10,208 nucleotides of DNA from Lachnoclostridium phytofermentans (lineage in GTDB: Bacteria > Bacillota > Clostridia > Lachnospirales > Lachnospiraceae). The translations under genes and the position numbers were made by a program. The stretch is taken from positions 1 to 10,208 of the forward strand of contig DPVV01000400.1 of assembly GCA_003526525.1 (NCBI GenBank), in the 5' to 3' direction. A model generated the notes under the pieces. It was not told the DNA's origin and did not search any database. It worked only from the letters and a program-made list of their open reading frames with translations. Numbering within the stretch: the stretch's first letter is position 1; each line of letters starts with the position of its first letter. Below, in pieces: positions 1 through 5,154 of this stretch.

Positions 1-455
1 TCTTTTGCTATATACTTTAATAGTTCCTCTACTTTGTAATAAATATCCTTATCTATAAAAAGGATATACTTTGATAACACGTCTTTTAAGTCTTTATGAT
101 TCGCAGAGTATTCATAGTATTTTTCATCAGATAGCTTGCTATCAACTATCCACTCTTTAAAAGACTCTACAGTATTTATGATCTTCGGGGATAATTCTTT
201 ATATATTTCAAATTCATTATCAAATATTTTTTTATTCTTATGAATTATTTGCTCATTAATAGCATTATATTTTTCCCGCTCTAATTCTAATGTACTTTTG
301 TAGAATTCAAGCTGTTTATCATACTCCGCTGTTTTTTTCTTCATAATTCTATCAGCCCAAAATTTCGCTACATATGATGAACATGCGCCTAATATAACGC
401 TTGCACCGCCTAACGCTGCTGCTACACTTCCAATGAATTTAAGTATGTTGTCCAT
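1..455 (-). CDS. Membrane-anchored coiled-coil protein, partial (3' end beyond left edge)
   Basis: I read an open frame from the ATG at 455-453 to the left edge, about 151 codons with no stop, so the C-terminus is missing. The ATG is preceded by a strong GGAGGGTGTC ribosome binding site. The N-terminus (about residues 4-30) is a single hydrophobic segment rich in Gly, Ala, Val and Ile, and should be a membrane anchor. It is followed by a Lys/Arg patch and, from about residue 38, a long charged stretch rich in Glu, Lys and Tyr that reads as a coiled coil (EYDKQLEFYKSTLELEREKY). This layout resembles small TM-plus-coiled-coil proteins common in prophages and accessory islands, whose function I do not know. 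It is separated from the methyltransferase gene by a 92-bp gap with its own promoter, so it may be a moron expressed independently of the phage operon. Confidence 0.85.
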   Translation of the reverse strand, partial: MDNILKFIGSVAAALGGASVILGACSSYVAKFWADRIMKKKTAEYDKQLEFYKSTLELEREKYNAINEQIIHKNKKIFDNEFEIYKELSPKIINTVESFKEWIVDSKLSDEKYYEYSANHKDLKDVLSKYILFIDKDIYYKVEELLKYIAK

Positions 456-476
456 GACACCCTCCTATATAATCAT

Positions 477-500
477 TAATACTACTATCTTATAGTATTA
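477..500. promoter_or_regulatory. Inverted repeat framing the -10 box (operator candidate)
   Basis: TAATACTA (477-484) and TAGTATTA (493-500) are perfect 8-bp inverted arms separated by 8 bp, and the candidate -10 box TAAGAT falls exactly between the arms. This is the geometry expected of a dimeric regulator that would block the promoter. It could also be chance in AT-rich DNA; no second copy of the arm was seen in the window. Confidence 0.35.
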
Positions 501-515
501 TCTTCCAACTATCAA
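487..515 (-). promoter_or_regulatory. Promoter candidate for the membrane coiled-coil gene
   Basis: On the minus strand TTGATA (515-510) and TAAGAT (492-487) are separated by exactly 17 bp, in the only sizeable gap left of the replication genes. It lies 32 bp upstream of the start codon at 455. A TTGACA is also present further upstream (529-524), but its spacing to the nearest AT-rich hexamer is 21 bp, so I prefer the TTGATA/TAAGAT pair. Confidence 0.5.
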
Positions 516-547
516 TATTCAATTGTCAAAGTGCGCTATTATCTTTC

Positions 548-1972
548 TTAATCATGCGTATTACAACTATCTGTCAGCCACTCATCTACTGTCATTTGCC
601 CAGGTAGACTATTTTGCTCATATTCATTACCATATTCCGATGTAAGTATAAAATCATCATTTCGCACTTGGTATGCATCTCCTAAGTACATTGTATTAGG
701 ATAATTATGCTTAGTTGTCTGTATAGCGTATTTGTCTATCTCTGTGGCGTAATAGCGGACTACATTTGCTTTTAACTTATCCAGTGCTATGTGTCCGCAG
801 CTCATACCGTCATACATAGAAAGTACTTCGATTTCTTCGGTATTAATTCCATGGATAAAAGATAATTGATGTGCAATAACATCTACTGTCCAACCGTTCC
901 CAAGCATCTTATAAGCCTGACTGTTCGAAACAGGGAATACATACCATTCTGGTACCGTTTGTAACCTCATACATTCCAATACAATTAGTTTTCGTATTAT
1001 GTAATAACCATCAAGCATCTTTATAGGGTATTGCTTATCCTTTATTGTTATAATACCGTTCCTAACTTCATATATTGGCCGGTTAATCGTTCCCATATAC
1101 TGATAAAAATCTGGTGATGTTGTAAGGCAATTAGATTTATCTTTCATGTTGCGCCCTCTTCGGGTTTTACTACTTAGCATAGCTAAATCAACACAGCCCA
1201 TAGGCTCAATTTCTGTAAATCCTACCTTAGTTGCTTCCTTTACCGTCATACACGGTACTGCATAAAGTCCAGTCTTAGCACCAACACCTCCACCATTACC
1301 ACAAATAGTAACCGACTTACCTTCTGGCGAATATACTCTGTATTGTTGACTATCAAAGTCATTGTTCTTAGCATCGTTTTCTATTGTTCCAATACGGATA
1401 GGTTCAATAATCTTTGGACCTTCTCCTTTATTAGTAGTTAGCGTTCGGCTTTTCCCATTAACATGCATCACTACACCATTCATACCATGACCGCTTGGGT
1501 TTATGTTTAAAACTTGGACTGATTCAGCTACCATCATACGTTTACCGCTTTGCCTCTCACTGTAAACCGTTCCATCTGTTGCCTTATAATAACTAGCATC
1601 TAACGTATATGCTTTTTCATTAAATGCAACACCAGTCTCTATGATATCCCTCAGCAATATTCCCTTATCCTCTGGCTGTGTAATTCCCGGAATATTAGTC
1701 CAATATAATCTCTGCCTATTCTGTGCCGACACCAAAGCGGAATTAATCAGTATTGGCTCAACACCTAATTCCTTAGTAATCTGCTCTCTGATTGCAGGAG
1801 CCATTGACTTATTGTTTTCGTAGAGGAAATAATCTGGTTTATATTTTCTTAGACCTATTAAATAGTTCTCAAATAACTCCCACCCTAGCCCCGAAGGTTC
1901 TGTCTCTCTGTTTTTGGTCTGTGCTATCGACCAGTGCGTACAAGGGCTTCCACCCATGTATAATTTAATCAT
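548..1972 (-). CDS. C5-cytosine DNA methyltransferase, circularly permuted
   Basis: Transfers a methyl group from SAM to C5 of cytosine in DNA. All the main catalytic motifs are present, but in rotated order. The catalytic GGSPC motif IV is at residues 7-11, motif VI Glu in YENN at 52, motif VIII QNRQR at 84-88, then a long variable target-recognition region, motif IX RLQTVPEWY near 336, and motif X MLGNG near 356-360. Only then come the SAM-binding motif I (LSMYDGMSCG, about 384-393), motif II (ATEIDKYA, about 409) and motif III (LGDAYQV, about 430). In canonical enzymes I-III precede IV. No residue needed for catalysis looks lost, so I expect an active phage modification enzyme. The ATG overlaps the stop of a short leader frame and has no ribosome binding site of its own, suggesting translational coupling. 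The C-terminus carries GQMTVDEWL, a peptide shared with another gene here. The target site cannot be read from sequence. Confidence 0.93.
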   Translation of the reverse strand: MIKLYMGGSPCTHWSIAQTKNRETEPSGLGWELFENYLIGLRKYKPDYFLYENNKSMAPAIREQITKELGVEPILINSALVSAQNRQRLYWTNIPGITQPEDKGILLRDIIETGVAFNEKAYTLDASYYKATDGTVYSERQSGKRMMVAESVQVLNINPSGHGMNGVVMHVNGKSRTLTTNKGEGPKIIEPIRIGTIENDAKNNDFDSQQYRVYSPEGKSVTICGNGGGVGAKTGLYAVPCMTVKEATKVGFTEIEPMGCVDLAMLSSKTRRGRNMKDKSNCLTTSPDFYQYMGTINRPIYEVRNGIITIKDKQYPIKMLDGYYIIRKLIVLECMRLQTVPEWYVFPVSNSQAYKMLGNGWTVDVIAHQLSFIHGINTEEIEVLSMYDGMSCGHIALDKLKANVVRYYATEIDKYAIQTTKHNYPNTMYLGDAYQVRNDDFILTSEYGNEYEQNSLPGQMTVDEWLTDSCNTHD

Positions 1973-2013
1973 TTTATTTTAGGAGTAAAGACGTCTTTAT
2001 CGCTGGCCAGCAA
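1969..2013 (-). CDS. Possible 14-codon leader ORF coupled to the methyltransferase
   Basis: A TTG codon at 2013-2011 follows a good ribosome binding site (AAAGGAG, 8-nt spacing) and opens a 14-codon frame, MLASDKDVFTPKIK, that ends in TGA overlapping the methyltransferase ATG (ATGA). The methyltransferase start itself has only A/T-rich sequence before it, with an in-frame TAA three codons upstream. This makes a coupled leader the simplest way to bring ribosomes to it. There is no homology evidence, and a 14-codon frame can occur by chance. Confidence 0.35.
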   Translation of the reverse strand: MLASDKDVFTPKIK

Positions 2014-2026
2014 ACCTCTTACTCCT
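1981..2026 (-). promoter_or_regulatory. Structured leader before the C5 methyltransferase
   Basis: In the transcript AGGAGTAA (2026-2019) can pair perfectly with TTACTCCT (1988-1981). Between them lie two smaller palindromes, GCTGGCCAGC (2011-2002) and TAAAGACGTCTTTA (1999-1986). The outer stem would bury the ribosome binding site AGGAG that serves the short leader frame, so folding could switch methyltransferase translation on or off. Pairing is seen in the sequence; regulation is inferred. Confidence 0.4.
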
Positions 2027-2040
2027 TTCCGCTAACTTAG

Positions 2041-2514
2041 TTAGCTAATTCCTTTCATAAACACTAACCAATGTGTTTTACTCTTCTTATTACCGAACAA
2101 TGGCTTATACTCAATTGCGTTAAGTACATCTTTTAACTTGATTTGTTCCTCGTTCCACTTGAAAATTAGTACTCCATTATCTTCTAGTACCCTCATACAC
2201 TCGCTGAACCCTTGCTTTAAATCCTGTTTCCAAGTATCAGTATTAAGCTTTCCGTACTTCTTGGCCAACCATGAACTTTCTCCTGCATTGATTAAGTGAG
2301 GTGGATCATATACTACTAATCGAAACGTATTATCTTCAAAAGGCATGTTCCGAAAATCTGCGATTATATCTGGCTTAACTTCCAACGTTCTTCCGTCACA
2401 TAATGTATCATCAAGTGTACGGTTGTCCATAAAAACTACATTCTCATTTTGCTTGTCAAACCAAAACATGCGACTTCCGCAACATGCGTCTAATATTGGT
2501 TTTATTTCTTTCAC
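2041..2514 (-). CDS. Small SAM-dependent methyltransferase (phage type, DPPH motif)
   Basis: A 157-residue class I methyltransferase. Residues 6-18 (PILDACCGSRMFW) form the SAM-binding motif I. DPPH at 70-73, after a hydrophobic strand (FRLVVY), matches the (D/N)PP(Y/F/H) catalytic motif of amino-methylating DNA methyltransferases, so N6-adenine or N4-cytosine is more likely than C5. GVLIFKWNE at about 114-122 is a later core strand. The length and sequence fit a compact family often found in Firmicutes phages near other methylases. It lies directly upstream of the C5 enzyme. The start is unusual: GTG is the last G of a seven-G run with no ribosome binding site at normal distance, and GGGGGTGA could itself be the binding site for a start slightly inside the gene. 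The next in-frame ATG (residue 16) would cut motif I, so I keep the GTG. Confidence 0.85.
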   Translation of the reverse strand: MKEIKPILDACCGSRMFWFDKQNENVVFMDNRTLDDTLCDGRTLEVKPDIIADFRNMPFEDNTFRLVVYDPPHLINAGESSWLAKKYGKLNTDTWKQDLKQGFSECMRVLEDNGVLIFKWNEEQIKLKDVLNAIEYKPLFGNKKSKTHWLVFMKGIS

Positions 2515-2557
2515 CCCCCCGTGAAGTTACTTCCGTAAATCTCGATTTAAACTACTC

Positions 2558-2725
2558 TTATTCTTTGCATGGATCGTTCTCTGCCAATAACTTTCCTTCT
2601 AAACTCCAATACTGTGTTACACCTCTGCAAAGATCAGATTGACTATCACCTTTTCCTCTTAATGTTTTTGTCTCGATTACTTGTATTACTCTCGCTGAAT
2701 CTGTTCCTCTTGGTCTTGCGCTCAT
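2558..2725 (-). CDS. Small conserved phage protein, 55 aa
   Basis: I read this frame directly: ATG at 2725 after an excellent ribosome binding site (TGGAGGATGTA), ending in TAA at 2560-2558. The protein begins MSARPRGTDSARVIQVIETK and continues with RGKGDSQSDLCRGVTQYWSL and EGKLLAENDP. This layout, a beta-strand, an RGKG(T/S) turn, then an R-x-VTQYWxLxGxLLAExDP ending, matches a small uncharacterised protein I recognise from many Firmicutes phages. Function unknown; the single compact domain and strand pattern suggest a small beta-rich fold. It lies between the 53-aa gene and the methyltransferase and is cotranscribed with them. Confidence 0.8.
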   Translation of the reverse strand: MSARPRGTDSARVIQVIETKTLRGKGDSQSDLCRGVTQYWSLEGKLLAENDPCKE

Positions 2726-2744
2726 TACATCCTCCATTCTCGAT

Positions 2745-2906
2745 TTAACTATTTATTCTATATCGCTCTTTTAACTTTTCAGCTTCTTCAGTGTACTTTT
2801 TAAGTACTGTTTTTTCTTGGTTTAATTCTCTATCAGTAGCATCAGGTCTTTTGATATAAGCCTGTAAAGCGTGTTTGATAATCTGTGTTTCAGTATATTG
2901 ATTCAT
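2745..2906 (-). CDS. Small charged helical protein, 53 aa
   Basis: Frame read directly: ATG at 2906, TAA at 2747-2745. The ribosome binding site is weak (GAAAGTGAGTG). The product starts MNQYTETQIIKHALQAYIKR and its second half is rich in Lys and Glu (TVLKKYTEEAEKLKERYRIN), giving a probable short coiled coil. The N-terminal half could be a small ribbon-helix-helix or three-helix element, but I cannot assign it to a family. The position between two clear phage genes with tight spacing, and a flanking boundary repeat on each side, support it as a real gene. Confidence 0.65.
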   Translation of the reverse strand: MNQYTETQIIKHALQAYIKRPDATDRELNQEKTVLKKYTEEAEKLKERYRINS

Positions 2907-2925
2907 TTACACTCACTTTCTCGAT

Positions 2926-3582
2926 TTAATCATTTAACTTCTTCCAACTAACTTGTTGTAATATTCGATACAGTTTTTCAACCTCAGGACTTCTCCATGC
3001 TGTCATTGCGTATGTATGTGCATCGTCTGAATAATGATAATGGTTAGCCTTTAAGTGTTCTTCTGCCTCTCTCTGCGTTAAGAACATAGTGTTCTCGTAA
3101 ATTTTTGGTATGATTGCATATGAGATAACTGAATATTCATCATAACCAAATCTTTCTAACCATTCTTTTATATCTTGCAAATCTTCGAGTTCTTCTGTTT
3201 CTTCTTCATCATCTTCATTCCATTTAACTATTATAGTCTCTGAAAATATTCCTTCATCAACAGATAACTCATATTTGATACCATAGCTTTCATTGATTTC
3301 ATCAGTAAAGTTCTCGTTAATATATTCAACGATTTCTTCCATGTCCTCCGATACAGTATCGCAACTATCTTTGTTATAAAGTTCATAACCGTCTGCATCT
3401 TCTACGTTGTACATTCTTTCGGTCCCTTTTATAACCCAATATCTTGGGTCTGCCTGTCCAACATGATCCTGTGTATTCATTTCAGCTTGTAGGTTTAAAA
3501 GAAATTGAATTTCTTCTTCGGTTATATCATGCTTTTCTGTTGTATCTTCATGATATTTCAATCCTGTATGATACTTTTCCAT
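2926..3582 (-). CDS. Acidic phage protein of unknown function, 218 aa
   Basis: Starts at ATG 3582 after TAGGAGGAAGACTGA, a strong ribosome binding site. The protein is very acidic, with a Glu/Asp-rich stretch near residues 122-138 (NEDDEEETEELEDL). The C-terminal part (FLTQREAEEHLKANHYHYS, then HTYAMTAWRSPEVEKLYRIL, about residues 168-208) is a conserved block I recognise from phage hypothetical proteins, usually near the early gene cluster. The central PRYWVIKGTERMYNVEDADG segment also recurs in such proteins. No catalytic motif is visible. The strong negative charge could mimic DNA and bind a host DNA-binding protein, but this is only a guess. Confidence 0.8.
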   Translation of the reverse strand: MEKYHTGLKYHEDTTEKHDITEEEIQFLLNLQAEMNTQDHVGQADPRYWVIKGTERMYNVEDADGYELYNKDSCDTVSEDMEEIVEYINENFTDEINESYGIKYELSVDEGIFSETIIVKWNEDDEEETEELEDLQDIKEWLERFGYDEYSVISYAIIPKIYENTMFLTQREAEEHLKANHYHYSDDAHTYAMTAWRSPEVEKLYRILQQVSWKKLND

Positions 3583-3607
3583 TCAGTCTTCCTCCTAAAA
3601 TTTATTT

Positions 3608-3949
3608 TTATTTTGGTACCAATCTAATATTACGAATCTTTTTGTTTGCCTGTAGCGGTTTAGTTATTTCATTCCACTTCGGTGTAAACCATCTTCTAAA
3701 CTCAGGTGAATAACTGTACACCTTTGTCTCCGTCTTATCTTCGTACTTTGACATATCACCGTTTGCTGTTTCTTCTATCGTTACCCCGTGATATGTGACT
3801 ATATATGTACCTGATTTAACATGCTGTGCTTGTACATATTTACCTACCTTATTTCTTGGTATCTCTGTTAGGTCAGATACCTCTATAAAACTTAAGTTCT
3901 CATGTACCTCTCCAGTCTTCATATTATAAACGTCGTATTTATGTATCAT
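3608..3949 (-). CDS. Phage protein with possible NUMOD-like DNA-binding region, 113 aa
   Basis: ATG at 3949 follows GGAGGTTAAAAG; the binding site overlaps the stop codon of the upstream gene, so the two are tightly coupled. The N-terminal half (YDVYNMKTGEV, then SDLTEIPRNKVGKYVQAQHV and GTYIV) has the pattern of the short modules that accompany phage homing endonucleases: a beta-hairpin followed by a helix-turn-helix-like segment. The C-terminus is basic (FRRWFTPKWNEITKPL, then NKKIRNIRLVPK). No nuclease motif is present, so it is at most a DNA-binding accessory protein. Assignment is tentative. Confidence 0.72.
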   Translation of the reverse strand: MIHKYDVYNMKTGEVHENLSFIEVSDLTEIPRNKVGKYVQAQHVKSGTYIVTYHGVTIEETANGDMSKYEDKTETKVYSYSPEFRRWFTPKWNEITKPLQANKKIRNIRLVPK

Positions 3950-3952
3950 CTT

Positions 3953-4312
3953 TTAACCTCCTAACCACTGGTCCACAGTAATCTGCGTCCAATCATCAAA
4001 ACTTACTGGTTCTTCTTTTATTTCTTTCTTCCTATTTGCAAGTCCTTGGTTCCCACTATGTAATAACTTCCTGCTATTTAACATCAAGTTGTCATCCAGT
4101 GGAACCGGTAGCTTACGGTGGTAAATCTCTGGCAGCTTACTTTCATCTGGTTCAATTCTTTTCATCCAATTTTTAAGATCAATAATTGTTTTTCGGATGC
4201 TATTACAGCTCCATCCATCCGCATACCATGGAGATTTACCGTTTCCGTTATATATGCTGGTCCATTCGTTGTAGTTTCGCTCAAGTTGATGCTCTAGTCG
4301 TTTTATCTCCAT
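3953..4312 (-). CDS. Conserved phage early protein of unknown function, 119 aa
   Basis: ATG at 4312 follows AGAGGTGCCAG. The N-terminal two thirds (helical LEHQLERNYNEW, WYADGWSCNSIRKTIIDLKN, then LPEIYHRKLPVPLDDNLML) resemble a small protein often found beside phage helicase loaders; no enzyme motif is visible. The C-terminal tail carries two short related peptides, VSFDDW (103-108) and ITVDQW (111-116). They resemble MTVDEW at the C-terminus of the C5 methyltransferase in this window and may be short interaction motifs. It lies 50 bp after the helicase loader gene, and its stop overlaps the ribosome binding site of the next gene. Confidence 0.8.
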   Translation of the reverse strand: MEIKRLEHQLERNYNEWTSIYNGNGKSPWYADGWSCNSIRKTIIDLKNWMKRIEPDESKLPEIYHRKLPVPLDDNLMLNSRKLLHSGNQGLANRKKEIKEEPVSFDDWTQITVDQWLGG

Positions 4313-4362
4313 CTGGCACCTCTAAAATTTATAGAGCCTATCCGTATTGTACTAATATCTAT

Positions 4363-5154
4363 CTACCTCCAATCACCTTTGTTCCCATTCAGATATAAAG
4401 TCTTAAATTCCTCTATATTATTAGTTGCTTGTTTCTCCCGAATTGATTCTTCTAGGAATGGAATCTGATAGCATACTTCTTTTAGACGGTTAGTAATACG
4501 ATCATCGTAATCAAGTTCAGATAGTTTGTAATTCGATGTGTAAATCGTTGTTTTACTGTTTATATACCGCTCGTTGATTATGTAGTAAAACTTATCGTTA
4601 ATCCAATCCTTTGGCTTTTCTGTTCCAAAATCATCGATTACCAACACATCCACCATAATTAGTTTGTCTATCAAAACGCTTTCTGCATATTCACTTGTCT
4701 TTTGCCACGTTTTTTTGATTTCTTCTAGTATTGATGAAGATGTTGCAAACTTTACAAGGACTTTTTTCTCTATCAGCTTATTACATATCGTTGCTGCAAT
4801 CCTAGTTTTACCGCTTCCCTTGGTTTGACTGTGTATATATAATCCTTTGTTCCCTGGTTCAAACTCTTCAGCATACATTTCACACATTTTCTTTATTTTT
4901 TCTGCAACACCTTTATTTGCATATACCCCGATATCAAAGTTTTGAAATGTTGCTGCCTTGTACTTCTCAGGTATGCTTGCGAATTTTAAAGTTCTGTTCT
5001 GTCTTTCTTTTTCCCAGCAATCACACCGTCTTGCAACACCAGTTTCGGTTATTATCCAAAAAGTACCGTTGCACTTAGCGCACCTAGCTGTAGTATTCTG
5101 TGAGATCATCATTTGATGTCCTGCTATTTCCGCTATTTGTTCTTCTAGTGTCAC
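4363..5154 (-). CDS. dnaC: DnaC-type replicative helicase loader (AAA+ ATPase)
   Basis: Loads the replicative DnaB-type helicase at the phage origin, using ATP. The N-terminus has a zinc-finger-like cluster (Cys25, Cys28, Cys44, Cys46). It is followed by the AAA+ core: Walker A KGSGKT at about 112-117, Walker B VLVIDDFG at about 170-177, sensor 1 TSN at 206-208 and arginine-finger region DDRITNRL at about 217-224. Length (263 aa) fits phage DnaC/IstB-like loaders. The start is GTG after GGGGGAAGGATA. This gives a 71-bp overlap with the upstream initiator gene; an internal start at residue 15 would shorten the overlap but has a weaker binding site. Partner of the upstream winged-helix initiator. 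The host DnaC helicase loader belongs to the same family, so the symbol describes type only. Confidence 0.95.
   Translation of the reverse strand: MTLEEQIAEIAGHQMMISQNTTARCAKCNGTFWIITETGVARRCDCWEKERQNRTLKFASIPEKYKAATFQNFDIGVYANKGVAEKIKKMCEMYAEEFEPGNKGLYIHSQTKGSGKTRIAATICNKLIEKKVLVKFATSSSILEEIKKTWQKTSEYAESVLIDKLIMVDVLVIDDFGTEKPKDWINDKFYYIINERYINSKTTIYTSNYKLSELDYDDRITNRLKEVCYQIPFLEESIREKQATNNIEEFKTLYLNGNKGDWR

Larger units (their letters stand above)
2540..2929. repeat. Three copies of an 11-bp gene-boundary repeat
   Basis: TCTCGATTTAA occurs at 2540-2550, 2738-2748 and 2919-2929 (TTAAATCGAGA in the transcript). Each copy is at a junction between consecutive small genes. In the two right-hand copies the TAA stop codon lies within the repeat, and the ribosome binding site of the next gene follows closely. 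Three exact copies within 390 bp are not expected by chance. They look like boundary sequences used in recombination between phage gene cassettes, or the site of a shared RNA or protein ligand. Confidence 0.75.

Noticed and set aside
524..529. TTGACA on the minus strand upstream of the membrane coiled-coil gene
   Set aside because: The nearest suitable -10 is 21 bp away; the TTGATA/TAAGAT pair with 17-bp spacing is better.
1641..1823. Open frame on the plus strand inside the methyltransferase gene
   Set aside because: It is antisense to a strongly conserved catalytic region and has no promoter or ribosome binding site.
2002..2011. GCTGGCCAGC palindrome considered as a restriction or methylation site related to the methyltransferase
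   Set aside because: One copy in a leader does not link it to the enzyme's target; it is described only as part of leader structure.
3444..3713. Plus-strand open frame spanning the junction of the 218-aa and 113-aa genes
   Set aside because: It crosses a well-formed gene boundary with a strong minus-strand ribosome binding site, so it is a shadow.
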